A stretch of DNA of 64,000 nt from Termitomyces sp. T153 (taxonomy: Eukaryota; Basidiomycota; Agaricomycetes; Agaricales; Lyophyllaceae): positions 576,140-640,139 of the forward strand of contig JACKQL020000031.1 of NCBI GenBank assembly GCA_018296165.2, read 5' to 3'. Below, in pieces: positions 19,880 through 32,300 of this stretch. How positions within the stretch are numbered: the first letter of the stretch is position 1; each line of letters opens with the position of its first letter. Position numbers and translations under genes: made by a program. Below the pieces are notes generated by a model. It made no database searches and was not told where the DNA came from. It saw only the letters and a list, made by a program, of their open reading frames with translations.

Positions 19880-21533
19880 AAATATGATATAAGAAAGTCA
19901 AGATGAAAGACTTAATGTTTTTGTAAGTTATATGGCAGTTGTTCTGAATAGCTAGTAAATGTATAAGTGATACAAAAGGCAAAGTCAAAAGATGTCACTA
20001 GAGCTTAGCAAATGGTTTTTAATTGTTGTTCTTGTTAGTGATGTTGCTAGCATCATTGTTGTCTACAAAGTTAGTTTATTTGAGTTCATGTAAGTGGAAG
20101 GTGTTAATATCAAAAGCATTGCTAGTCATTGAGATGTGTTCTCTAGCAAAATAAGAAACCAGGAGAAAGGCAGCTATTGGGCAATGCAATACTGATCAAT
20201 CTAATTCACAAAGAATATAAGCACCTCCACAATTATAAGATATCACCACAAGGGGGCCTAAGTACTGAGGCCTCATCTTCTTATTATGAGTAACTTTTAT
20301 CCTAGTATTCCTCATTAGGACAAAGTTGCTAGTTTGAAAGTCATAGTCATAAATTGTAGCAGCATGTTTTGCTTGAAAGTGACTAAGAACATTGTCATGA
20401 AGTTGCTTGAGGTATTCTTGGCAATGTTGAAGATCAATTGCTTGGTGTGCTATGAGGTTGGTAGAGGATAAACAGTTTAGTAGCAGTTGCAGGTATGTTG
20501 CTTCAACTATCTCAGCAAGAAGGGGGTGGGTACTAGTAGTAGCATAGTAAGGGGAACAGCCCATTCACTTGTGAACTGTAACATGTTCTGACCAAAACAC
20601 AAAGTAAGTAGCTGTACTCTATCTAGACTGATCACTGTTAATAGCCTTGAAGAGAGCCTGACAAACATCAAAATGAGGTTGCTCAATAATATCATGAGCA
20701 TGCTTATTGTAGCATGAGACCTGGATATGGTATAAGTTATACTTCTTTGCTAAGTAGGTGATGGCCTTTAAGATGGGTGCACTATTATTGGTAACAATTT
20801 TGCTAGGGGGGTTTTAATGACAAATAACATCTTTATATAACCACTTTGCAATAGCCTCACTGTTTTCTCTAGTAAGCATAAGGAACTTAGTGTAGTGGGT
20901 TAGCAAGCAATATCCCTAAATGATATACTTGAACCTATTAGAGAGTGGCATGAACCATAGTGTCAATATATATTTTGCTGAACAAAGGCATAGGCATAGT
21001 AATAGTTGGTGGGATTAGTACTTTAGTTGTCTGATGGATCTTGCAGATATGGCAAGTACAAATATACTAAATGAGGTTAGTGCTGACTTGGGGCTATTAA
21101 TAGCATTCCAGTAAGGCTGAATGAGTAGCAAAAAGGCCTCTATATCCTAAGTTATCATACATGGTTCTCAAGACATGTAAGCAGCAGCTGGTAGGAGTAA
21201 ATAGCTTGTGAGCACCATCTTTATTTTATTGCCAAAGCTTACTGCCAGCAAGAAAGAACATGGATGCATAGCTAGGTGGCATTGCTAAGACTTTCTGGTC
21301 CAATGAAATTGCTAAGCCAATTTTGAACTATAAGAATACAGGGATTGCTAGCAATAGCTTTAGTACTACAAGATACATCATTATAAGTCATGGTGGTGTC
21401 ATCATGTAGAGGTAGAATATTATAATTAGTTGCTAGTTGTGGGATTAAAGTATTGCTAGTGTCATTACCAAATGTCACTAAGGGCTAAAGAGGCCAAAAC
21501 TTATGGAGAGAGAGTAGCAATTGAAAGGCAGAA
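19880..21533 (-). pseudogene. Gypsy A integrase (C-terminal part of pol)
   Basis: Minus-strand relic. The zinc-binding region has CHICKIHQTTK (about 21040). Core residues: Asp in YIDTM (about 20965), then IVTNNSAPILKA where the usual TDNG reads TNNS, so the second catalytic Asp is Asn (20787-20789), and the Glu-bearing IIEQPHFDV (about 20680). The C-terminal domain is the longest open part (20196-20564), with MGCSPYYATTSTHPLL, LMRNTRIK and MRPQYLGPLVVISYN(C)GGAYILCELD, typical of mushroom gypsy integrases. It is cut at 21534-21538 by insertion of E; upstream pol resumes at 29342. Confidence 0.8.
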
Positions 21534-21538
21534 GATAT
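21534..21538. repeat. Target site duplication of element E (left)
   Basis: GATAT, identical to 29337-29341 at the other end of element E. It lies within gypsy A integrase sequence. Confidence 0.85.
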
Positions 21539-22724
21539 TGTCATAACTTGCTCCCTGGACCCCCAACATTGTTCCCAGCCCACTTACTTTCCTGGAGTTC
21601 CCCTTCCAGTGCTCCAACAAACCCCTCAACCCTCATACACCCTCTGCACCCACTCCAGATAACTCTGATACTTTTCTAGCAAACTCTAACAGCCTCCTGG
21701 CCCACTCCAATGCCTTCTTTGCAGCTGTTAACACTTCCTCTGACTATTCTGAGCTCTAAGAACCCTCCTCCACTGTTTTTAACTCTGTCATATATCACTA
21801 GCTCATCACTCTGGTTCATCCAACCTACTCTGGAGCACTATAATGACCTTGGGATGACTCACATTCTCAACTGATCCTATCAGAATATCACTATGGCCCA
21901 CCCCTTGATAACAACTGACACCTATTGACCCTATATGGCTCTGCCAAGCCCTGCTGCCATACCCACTGTTCTCCAGAGCTCTCCAGTAGTCAGTTTATAA
22001 GTTGTAGAGTAGCTCCTTGTACTCTAGTCTTGATATTGCCTTACCTGATGTGTTTCTAATTGTTTTTATCTCTTGTTTTGTATTTTGTATTATGTTTTCC
22101 TTTACTCTCAGTCTCCCAGCCTTTCCTCCATCTCCCAGTCTTGTCTTGTCTCTATCTTCATTATCATTCTTGTTATTATTTTGTATTTCTGCCTGAATCT
22201 ATTTTTGTTCTTATCTCAATCCCATCTCAACTCTGTTTTACTCTGTTCAACTTTGCCTCATCTCATTCAACTTCATTTCCATTACCATGCTCAAGTTCTT
22301 TTAACATCAACACCTTTATGAACTCTGTGCTCATAATTACAAACTCAACACTTTCCAAACTAACTCCAGACCTTGCTATTTGCTTAGCTCCAAAAGCTAT
22401 CAACCTCCGTTGATCCCCCATCAAGCTCTGGCTCTGCTCCTATCACTTGTGTAGCCTCTGCTCTCATCACTTGCATGGCCTCTGCTTACTCCATACCTAC
22501 AATATTCACTTCTGGACTTGTATCTAATGCTCTGTCAGTTAGTCTCTTTCTTTGCAACTCTTCCTAGACTTCTCTGGACCACCCTAGACTTGTTTGGATC
22601 ACTCTCCATTGCTTATCCTCCCAAGTCCCCTCCAAGTGCCCAGTTATCAGTGCAGGGAATCTACATTTGCCTAGTAAGGATTTGCCTAGTGTAGCTGGGC
22701 CCCTATAGTCAGTGGAACCTGATA
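21539..22724 (+). mobile_element. 5' LTR of element E
   Basis: 1186 bp from TGTCATAACTTGCTCCC to GAACCTGATA; the final CA has become TA. A TATA-like TTTATAA lies at 21994-22000. The open frame at 22060-22413 is a stop-poor pyrimidine-rich stretch, not a gene. Confidence 0.85.
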
Positions 22725-25700
22725 TGATATCAAGACTCTTCCTTACCCCATTTATGATGTCTGCAATTAATTCTGCACATACTTTTGTTGGAACTCTTGA
22801 TGTTTATGGTTGGCCTGTGCCTGAGACCCACTATGATTTGTTTTGCCTTGCCCAATTTGCCAAGGCACATTGAACTACAGACCTGACATCAAACATCCTC
22901 TTTACTCTGGTCACACTCCCACACAATGGCTCTCTTCCTGAACACCCTCTCCACCCAACCCCAACTACATTACCCCTGCATCACCCTCACTTGCATCTTC
23001 TACACTCCTCACACCTCTGCTAGCTCCACTCCTTACTAGGATCAACCATAACACTTCCAAACTACTGTCCAACCAACTCCAGCAATAAATCACTCTATTG
23101 CTCAATGACTTCTCTGGTGCCTCACCCATACTATCTCCCTGACAATAGTACAAACTCTGCTGACAACAGTCTTTTACAGCATAGAAACAGGTTGCCATCC
23201 CCATCAACGACAAACAACAACAAGACCTCCAACTACACATTCCTCATTCCTCTTACTTCTGAATCCACTGGCCCCACCCTGCAGCTCCATCAAAAGATTT
23301 GTGCATTACTAATACTAACTCACCCAATAACCCTCCAACAGTGCCCCCCTCTCCAAGAATAAAGTGAGGCCAGTGCTCCACCCCCAACTCCAGAACTAGC
23401 CTCCAGAAGTTAGTTAGGACCCTTTGGATAAACTGGCTAATGACTCTGCCCAATATTTGACCAAACAAACTCTGCAACAAAGTCTCCAAGCACAGATACA
23501 ATCCTCCCTATCCCCCTCTAGTCCTCTAGCACCCCGACACTTCTGACCCAATTCCAGCAACTCTGGAGCAAAACAAAAGAACTTCCAAACTTTAAGGTAG
23601 TCAAAAAGAAAGGAAGATGCACCTCTGCCCCAACCTCAAAATGCACTCTGAAGGCACCCCCAATAAATCCAGAAGTCAATACAAGAACCATGGCCCTCAG
23701 CATCAAAATGCTCAATTCTGCTTCTTTCTACATGCACTTCACCAGATGGGACCTCTGTTCTTCAACTACCAGACTATGCCACCTCTAGCAAAAGAACTCT
23801 GCAGTGCAGAAATCACCCTGCTAGAACAAACTATAGAAAAAGAGAATTCTATATGAAGTAGTTCTTTTAGAGTATTACAAACTTGCTAATATGTTCTTTG
23901 AAGAAAGCAAGGAACTCCGCCATCACCTCTGGGACTATGCTATGAGCTCTGCACCCAACTCTCTTGAGTCCTAAAGCCTCAATAATGAAGAAGATATTCC
24001 CAAATGCTCCTTGAAGGCTCTCTTTTGCCAAGCAATTTGAAAACTCCCAACAACTTCAAAAACCCCACACAAAGATCCAAGGTGCCTTGACCCACCCTTT
24101 CTGGCTACTCTGGACTCCTCCACACAACTCCAGACCCTGGTAATACAGCTCTGGAACCCCTATTTTGACTCCAACATCTATTAAGAAAACTCATGATACT
24201 AACCCATTGACAATGTCCCTATAGCATGCCCTCCACAAGGTCAAGTCATTGACTGCTAGCCCCAAACTACTCCACTTTACACAAAAGACATCTTCAAATA
24301 AGAACTACACCACTGAAGCAGCAGAAGAATAGACTCTATACAAAGTAGTCTCTCTGAAGTGTTATAAGTTTGCTAATGTATCCTCCAAGAAACAAGTAGT
24401 ATTCCTACTGCCACCCACTGCAATGACTAATGTTGACAAAGTGCCACTATCATCCCCACCCAATCATGAGTAAGGATGCTCTCTGTCCTGACCTCTGCCA
24501 CTAAAAGTCACAACTCTGCCACTATCCTTCTCAACCTTAATCACTTAGTGAGAGAATAGACTCTAGTTCCCCCAAGGCACTATGTGATTCAACCACACCT
24601 GCCAAAAACTGACTTCAAGCAACAACATTACACACCTTGAATTCTACCACTGGAGTCATAGCCCCGCCATCACCTTACTCCACTCCTCCAGCAAAATTGA
24701 TTTCCCAGTAAAAGAACAAACTCTAGACTCTTGAAGTAGTTTTCCCTGAGTCCAGTAATGTGCTGTAGTGACTCCTCCAAATCTGCCCTAATGATTAAAG
24801 GACCAAAGATGCCCTCCAAATACAGTAGTACTCTTTTCCTCTGATCAGAAACATTGTTGATTGCTCCGCAGTACTAAGACCTACTCCTGCTCCATTTATA
24901 ATGACCTCCAAACCACTCCAGAGCATGAATAGAACATTGCCCTATCCCTGCTATGACCCTCTTTGAGTCTCCAGTGCTATTTTCATATGACCAACTCCCT
25001 TGCCACCCTCTAGCCCTCATAGATGACCACTCAATGATATTTTTGCATGATTGAGTAATGGCCTGGCTCATCCAAGATCCCAGAGAGCAGCTAAGAACCT
25101 CTGCCCAACTCTGGATTGCAAAAATGGGCAAACCCAACTTTAAGAAAGTATCTTTGCCCCTATACTAATCCACTCAACAGCATAGTAGGCATGTAAAGCA
25201 GTTTTCTGCTGAGTCTACTGCAATGGCAATCCCAATTCTGGACCCTGCCACTAAACTGCCAAGGACTCCTCCATAACTCCATCACTTCCACTGTCATCAA
25301 AAGGGACCTCTACCCCCTCCACTAGCTGTGTCAGAGTAAAATCAAAGTCACCTGAAAACCTCTGCTAGTCTGCCAGCTATGTTAGAACAAAAGCCAAAAA
25401 CCCCCACCAAGCATACTTAGAGTCTGGAAATCTGCTCTTAAGCCCAACCACAAGCAGTTAACATAATCTCAGACCTGAGGACACCCACCTCCAACCTTAG
25501 TCTGACCCCTTAGAAGAGCCTTGCAGAACCCCCAGCACTCCCACTAAACTCTGGGAACCTCACTTGCAATGCTCTACTAAGCTCCAGCAATCCTGGAACT
25601 AGTTGACAACAGATGGCATTAGTGGGCTTAACTCCTGCCTCTGGATAAACTCAGGATTCAACTCCCATAAGTACTCCTATATGTTTCTACTCATTCACTC

Positions 25701-27221
25701 CTCACACAAACTAAAACCTTGCATGCTTGTCAGGACTCTACAAAGAATTAGTATAAACAAGTCTGAAAATGTACATAATCTTACAAATGGGGAAAATATG
25801 AAGCAATAAGAAAACAGAATGACTAATAGCAGAGACAAGAAAAGGCTCAAGCCCCAGACCACCTCACTCTCTCTCCTTCTCTAGAGCTCTCCTCCTCACT
25901 CCTCTAACTCCCAAATTCACCTCCATCGGGGCCCTCACTATAGCCAGCACCTCCATAAGCCCAAGCAACTCCTCTTCTACATTTGCTGCCACCTCCTATC
26001 ATGATACTAGGGCCACTGCATTACACTGCCAGTGCTCTGCCAACAGCTGCCCCATCCTCACTACTCCCTGGTCTAACTCTGGAGGATAGATAATTCATAG
26101 GCATCTGCACTAACCCATTCTGAATTGATGTGAAAGTGGTGGAAGCCCCATCTTTGAGGACCTAGTGCTCTTGGACCCAGCCTGTCCCAAATTCATTAGC
26201 AGAAGTCAGAAAGCAGAGGGGGACATCCATGCAAGATCCCTATATGTCCCAAGATTGCCTTCCTCACTAGCCACTCCTCCCACTGCCTCCCAGCCTTTTG
26301 CATCTCCAACTGTTCCAGATGCTCTCACAAACTCCACACTTCCAATGTCCTTGCCATAGCTATATGCACTGCCATATTATAGTTCTGCTGCAACATATCC
26401 CTCTCTCTGCACTGTATTATGGTCCTCCCCTGTCCTCCAGAGCTCTCCCTCCCATATTATCAATATTCTCAATAACCCCTCCACTCAGTGACAAAGGAAT
26501 GTTTTAGTGATTGAGAGTGTAGGCTCAGGGGAACTTGAGGGATGCCCCATCAGCACACCTAAGATACATGTGGGGCATAGGGGGGCCCACCATTGCCTCT
26601 TGACCCTATGACCTCTTGCTGAGCCCTGCCTTAGATAGTAGAGAGGCCCTCCACTTGCTCATGTTGCATGGCACTACTTCCTCCTCCCTTTGCCTGCTCT
26701 GTAGGGGTCCCACCTTCTCCACTGGCTGCCCTGCACTCCCCTCACCCTCTAAACCTGAACCCTGGCCTGACACCCAGGCCTTTTAACACTTGCCCAGCTG
26801 TCTCCTCACCCAACTCTCCTCCCACTCCTGCTCCATGACAATACATACATGTAGCATGCTACTTTAGCAAAATTGAACATTTCTGCTAACATAGCACAGA
26901 ATACAGACCAAGGTGTCACAGTGGGACTCCACAGTTGGCTTGTTGAACTTACACAACTTCCCCTGCTAGGCATAGGAAGTGCACTGGAACAATTGGTCAG
27001 CAAACACTGAAAAAAGAAGTAGAGACTCACTAGAGCATTACTCTGGCACCATTTTAGAGTTAGAGAACTCCATGCCTGCCCTAGCACCTCTGCAAATACC
27101 TTTGGCATCACCTACACTTGTAGAACCCTCTCTGCCTCTAGAACAATGTATACAGTCCCTACTCCCAAACTGAGCCTTGTAAAATGCTCTGGAGCAATAG
27201 AAACTGAATGACTAGTAGGCC

Positions 27222-27658
27222 TGTAAGGGCGACCTCGGGTGGCTGTGGCTCAATCACACAGCTGGCAAAGGGAAATCCAAAGTCTATTCAGTACTGTGCA
27301 GTGTCTACTGAGATAACTACTCACCTAGCAAAGGGAAATCCAAAGAGAACAAGTCTGGGGATTTTCTAGGCCAGGTCCGCTTCAGAGGCTTCAGAAGCAT
27401 GAGAAACAACTGTACAGTATGACAGAGAAAAAAGACACAAGTGATGTGTCAGCAATTGGTCAGCAGTTACATAAGCCAGTGGCAGTGTTAAAGGGGCACA
27501 CTTGTCTGAATTATTGACAGAGAACCAGTGCAGTCTGAAGGCTGAAACTAGGACCAATAAATAGGGAAAAGAAAGGAGAATAAAGGAAAACTATAACAAA
27601 GCAAGTCTGACAAGAACTGGAGGAGGAGAAGGGGAAACAAGTGAGACATCCCTTGACA
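27222..27658 (-). mobile_element. Solo LTR F (chromovirus family) in element E
   Basis: 437 bp from TGTAAGGGCGACC to CCCTTGACA on the plus strand, flanked by AGGCC at 27217-27221 and 27659-27663, a perfect 5-bp duplication. It shares GGCTCAATCACACAGCTGGCAAAGG and the repeated AAATCCAAAG block with the LTRs of gypsy 1 and gypsy 2. Orientation is inferred from those. No internal sequence remains, as expected after LTR-LTR recombination. Confidence 0.85.
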
Positions 27659-28119
27659 AGGCCTCAACTCACTCATACACAAAGAACAGGAGAAACTCAC
27701 CACTACTGAGGACAACTTGACTGAGTTTAATCAGTGATTGCAGAGCAAGAAAAAACATCACACTCATGATGACAGGCTATTGCCTCTACCTTCCTACAGT
27801 CCTGCTACTGTTCAAACTCCCACCAATGGCACTTGTACTCTGCCCAGATGGCCACACAATTGTCACTAGAAGGAGTGGGATTGGCAATGGAGAATACAAT
27901 GATGGTATGGCAAAAGACATGGCAAAAAGTTTGGAAACCTCAGAGTACATCTGACCTTTTAATGACTTGGGAAGAGCCCTCTGACAAATAGCAGCCATGC
28001 TTTGGCTTCATTTCCCATGCTGCTGCTACTCACTATGGTTTGATCAATATTACTTGGCTTTGATTCCCATGCCCTGCTGATCCCCAACCTGTGCTCTATG
28101 TCTTGAGGGTCTCAATGCT

Positions 28120-28132
28120 GAAGAGGGGGTGA
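28120..28132 (+). other. Polypurine tract of element E
   Basis: GAAGAGGGGGTGA directly before the 3' LTR. This is the plus-strand primer site expected of an LTR retrotransposon and fixes the element's orientation as plus. Confidence 0.7.
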
Positions 28133-29336
28133 TGTCATGACTCACTCCCTAGATTTCCAATGTTGTTCCCAGCCTACTTGCTTCTCTAGAGTTCCTCTTC
28201 CAGTGCCCCAACAAACTCCCCAACCCTTGTACATCCTTCACACTCATTCTGGGTAACTCTGACACTTCTCTAGCAAACTCTGATGGCCCCCTGGCCCATT
28301 CCAATACCTTCTTTGCAGCTATCAACACTTCTCCTGACTATCCTGAGCTCCAAGAACTCTCTCCCACTGTTTCTAACTCTGTCATATGTCACCAGCTCAT
28401 CACCCTAGTTCACTCAACCTACTCTAGAGCACTATGATGACCTTGAGATGAATGATCCACATTCTCAGCTGATTCTATTAGAATATTATTATAGCCCACC
28501 CCCTAATCACAACTGACACTCATTGACCTTATGTGGCTCTGTCAAGCCCCGCCACCACACTTGCTGTTCTCCAGAGCTCTCTAGTAGTCAGTATATAAGT
28601 TATAGAGTAGCTCCTTATACTCTAGTCTTGATATTGCCTTATCTGATGTGTTTCTGATTGTTTTTATCTCTTATTTTGTATTCTGTGTTATGTTTTCCTT
28701 TACTCTCAGTCTCCCAGCCTTCTCTCCATCTCCTAGTCTTGTCTTATCTCTATCTCTGTTATCATTCTTGTTATCATTTTGTATCTCTGCCTCAATCTAT
28801 TTTTGTTCTCATCTCAATCCTATTTTGACTCCTTTTCACTCCATTCAACTTTGCCTCATCTCCTTCAACTCCATTTCCATTACCATGCTCAAGTCCTTTC
28901 AACTTCAATGCCTTTATGAACTCTGTGCTCATAATTACAAACTCAACACTTTCCAAACCAACTCCAGACCTCACTATTTGCTTGGCTCTGAAAGCTGTCA
29001 ACCTCTATTAATCCCCTATCAAGCTCTGGCTCTGCTCCTATCACTTGTGTAGCCTCTGCTCCTATCACTTGTGTGGCCTCTGCTTACTCCACACCTACAA
29101 TATTCATTTCTGAACTTGTACCTGATGTCCTGTCAGTTAGCCCCTTTCCCCACAACTCATCCCAGACTCCTCTGGACTACCCCAGACTTATTTAGATAAC
29201 TCCTCATTGCTTATTCTCCCAAGTCCCCTGCATTTAGGACCTCTCCAAGTGCCTAGTTATTAGTACAAGGAATCATGTTTGCCTAATAAGGATTCACCTA
29301 ATATAGCTAAGCGCACATGATTAGCAGAACCTGACA
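28133..29336 (+). mobile_element. 3' LTR of element E
   Basis: 1204 bp from TGTCATGACTCACTCCC to GAACCTGACA. TATA box TATATAA at 28592-28598, with the same context in the solo copy at 60586-60592. Followed by GATAT. Confidence 0.87.
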
Positions 29337-29341
29337 GATAT

Positions 29342-32300
29342 GTGGCCAAGTAGGGGCAGAAAGAGCTGAACTTGGTGAATAAAACTATGTAATTGGTCAA
29401 TTCAGTCCTTATAGACAGAGTTGTTGCTATCATCTGGAGTAGGGCTGCTAAGTTGTAGTAGGCATTGCAAAAGTCCATCAGGGCCATGGAAGGTACTTTT
29501 AGCATGGACAAGCTCAAAATAGAGTATAAAAATCACTAGAATCCAGTAGTTTATGCTAATGAAAGGCTAAATATCAGAGTTTTAAAGCATACTCTTAATG
29601 TAGCAAGCATTAACATCAATAATGAGGTTCTTGACTCCAATGAAGTATATTTACAAGGCCTAAAGGGCACAGTAAAGACCATAAAGTTTAAGCTTGAGCT
29701 GACTGAATTGAGACTCCTTATTGTTAAGGGTGATGGAACCAAAGTGGTTGTAGCAACATTTTTTGTGGCTGTTGCTTAAGCACTGACAAAGGTAGTAACC
29801 TATGGCAATATAAAAGATCCACTGCTAGGATAATGGAGTTAGGCAATTCATAATCAATGGGAACAAGGAACTTAGCATCTTGTAAAGCTTTAACAAAGTC
29901 TCACTAAGCATTGATCTGGTCTGGGCTGAATTCAAAGGGAACACCAACATGAGTAAGTTTTGTTAAGTTGTTAGTGTGGTGAGCAAAATTCTTGACAAAA
30001 ATTCTGAGAACTCCAACTGTGCTCAGAAAAGCACAGAATTTGGATAGTAACTTACAAGAATGACAGGGTTAGGTGATTCATAGTCAATGAGAACAAGGGG
30101 CTTAGTGTCTTGCAGAGCTTTGATAAGATCACTGCATGTTAAGCTGGTTGGGACTGAATTCCAAAGGAACATCAGATCAAGTAAGTTTTGTTAAATTATG
30201 AGTGCAATGGGCAAAGTTCTTAATAAAAATTCTAAGAACATCAACTGTGTCCAGAAAAGCCCAGACTTCAGATAACAACTTACAGGGGCCTTAGCACTCA
30301 AGTAGGGCTAAACAACTTTCATCCAGCAACTATGACTACTAGATATGCAAATGTATTCAAAGATTTTAAAGGTCAGGGTGCATAAGACAAGTTTGTAATC
30401 AGAAAATGTACCACTGCAGTACTTTATTTGCTAGAAAATTTGGTTAAGAAGTTCAAAGAACTCCCAGAATGCTAAATAAATATTGGAGTTAGCATTATGC
30501 TTAGTGGGGACACCATCAATGAGTTTTCAGTCTTTGGGACCTTTGGTGCTAATGTCATCAATGAAGCTGAGTATATTGTGAGGGATCTCAGGCTATAAGA
30601 TAAAAGTAATGTTGTCATGGAAAATTAGCAGAGTTGGTCCAACCCATTAGTAAGGTCACTAAGCAAAGTGCACCAAAAGGGGTCTGAAACATTGTTCAAT
30701 CCCATGATGCTGAGTCAATCAGTTATTTATCATAACCAATATAAAGGTCTAGTGTAGCACCACAAATGTGTCCAGCAAAAAATTCAGCAATATGATCTGA
30801 GAAGGGGGGAACTCCAGAGTAATGAATGGTGACATAGTTTAGCAGCTCTAAACTGTGTATAATCCAGAGCTTACCATTCTTCTTAATACAGAACCAACAA
30901 GATTGGTAAGCAGAGTTTGAGGGTTCATAAACACCAGCCTTGATCTTATCACTAATGGTTTCACATACTTCCTTTTCTAGGCTTAGGAGTATAGGGCAGT
31001 TGTGCTAAACTCAAGAGACATGGAGAATTGTTAGTATTCATATTGGGGGAAAGAAATTGGAGTGCAAGCTTTCTTTTTCAGAGTCTTCCTAAGAAAATGC
31101 CTTTTCTTGTTTAGCAACAAAGTTGATGAGTACATTAAGTTTGTCACTAGTAAGGAAACCCATATTGTAATCTTTAACAAACTTTGCTAGTCAGTTGTTA
31201 GTGAATTGCTGGATTGGTACAAACAGTGGAGAATTCAGGTTGAGTGTCGGCATAGTTGCTAAAGGGTTATTAATAATGTGTTACTCAATTCTAAAGTCTT
31301 TGCTAATGTAACTGGTGACAGATTTGGTCTTCATAGCAATAGGTTTGTATTTCTTCTTTACCTGGACACCTTTTCTTTTAGTGGGATTGTTAGCAACATA
31401 TTGAGCAGAAAAAAAGATGTGCACATAGGTTGGGGTATTGTCTGTAATATTAGTATTGACTAGAAGTGTCTGTTCAAGAATTAAAGGAATAGGAGAATCA
31501 GTGGACACAAAATATGAACAAGATGGTATTGGGAAATTAGAGAGGTCACAAGCAGTAGCATAGAGGTAAGCTAAAGTAGAGTCTGTCTGTATGCAAGATT
31601 CTGTAAGTAAAATGTCTTTGTCCAATTCACAAGAAGCTATACAAGTTGCTAGACCAGTTGAATGGTTGTAGCTGATGATAGTTGCTATGTCATTATTGTT
31701 GTCATCAATCTCTTCAGTGATAAAAGCAATGGGATAGTTCTGTTTCATAGCAAACTCTTTAGCAATTATTTCCTTTAGATTTGCCTCATGAAAATGTCAG
31801 TATAGTGTGTTGCATATTAGAATTTGGATCAGTGATGATTATGGTGGTTTCAATGTTTCTAAGAGTATTAACTATGCTTCTAGTGATGACATCAAAGGAG
31901 CAGACAAGCAGGATTGCCATTAGCAGGGGACTGAAATACATAAATCTGAAGATACAATGTTAAATTGCTAATGGTACAAGGAACATTACAAGCAAGTCTT
32001 AGCAATCAATCCAAAGTTCCATTAGCACTTTGCATGTTCAGAACAATATTTGGGTTGCAGGATAAGCCAAGGTTATTAGCAATTTCTGCAGACATGGAAA
32101 TGATTTAAGAGCCACTATCAGTAATGCATTTTATTTCTTTTCAATTATCAATCAGCATCATAATAGACCAGAGTAACTAAGAAATCTTAGTGACAGCAAG
32201 CACTACAGGCTCCTCTCTATAAAGTAGTGACTCTATGTAAGCCTTGACAAGGTCAACTAATGCACCTTGGGCTTTGTCTAAAGTCAATTCTTTAGCAGTT

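Larger units (their letters stand above)
22725..28132 (+). pseudogene. Interior of element E with traces of gypsy pol
   Basis: About 5.4 kb without any long frame. The one stretch I can relate to a family is 23855-23971, translating to EVVLLEYYKLANMFFEESKELRHHLWDYAM. It resembles the protease-reverse transcriptase linker of Ty3/gypsy elements (pattern P-EYHEFADVFSE-KAKELPPHRPWDHAI). A related piece, VVSLKCYKFANVSSKKQ, is at about 24340-24400, and weaker echoes occur near 24735 and 25200, suggesting local duplication. I find no YxDD, RNase H or integrase motif. Either the element is very old or it is a large non-autonomous derivative. Solo LTR F interrupts it at 27222-27658. Confidence 0.45.
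21539..29336 (+). mobile_element. Element E: complete LTR retrotransposon with decayed interior
   Basis: 7798 bp on the plus strand, bounded by GATAT duplications. LTRs at 21539-22724 and 28133-29336, primer-binding-site-like TGATATCAAG (22725-22734) and polypurine tract GAAGAGGGGGTGA (28120-28132). The interior is pyrimidine-rich and mostly unrecognisable. It contains solo LTR F (27222-27658). The host element, gypsy A, is interrupted exactly here, as comparison with gypsy B shows. Confidence 0.85.

Noticed and set aside
22965..27111. Minus-strand frames such as 22965-23240, 24874-25137 and 26806-27111 as genes
   Set aside because: Short, without motifs, opposite to the element E orientation, and typical of chance frames in pyrimidine-biased DNA.
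22060..29052. Hydrophobic signal-peptide-like open frames at the same place in E-family LTRs (22060-22413, 28648-29052, also 60613-60957)
   Set aside because: They lie in pyrimidine-rich LTR sequence just after the TATA box, where stops are rare and hydrophobic codons common. The peptides do not align well between copies.
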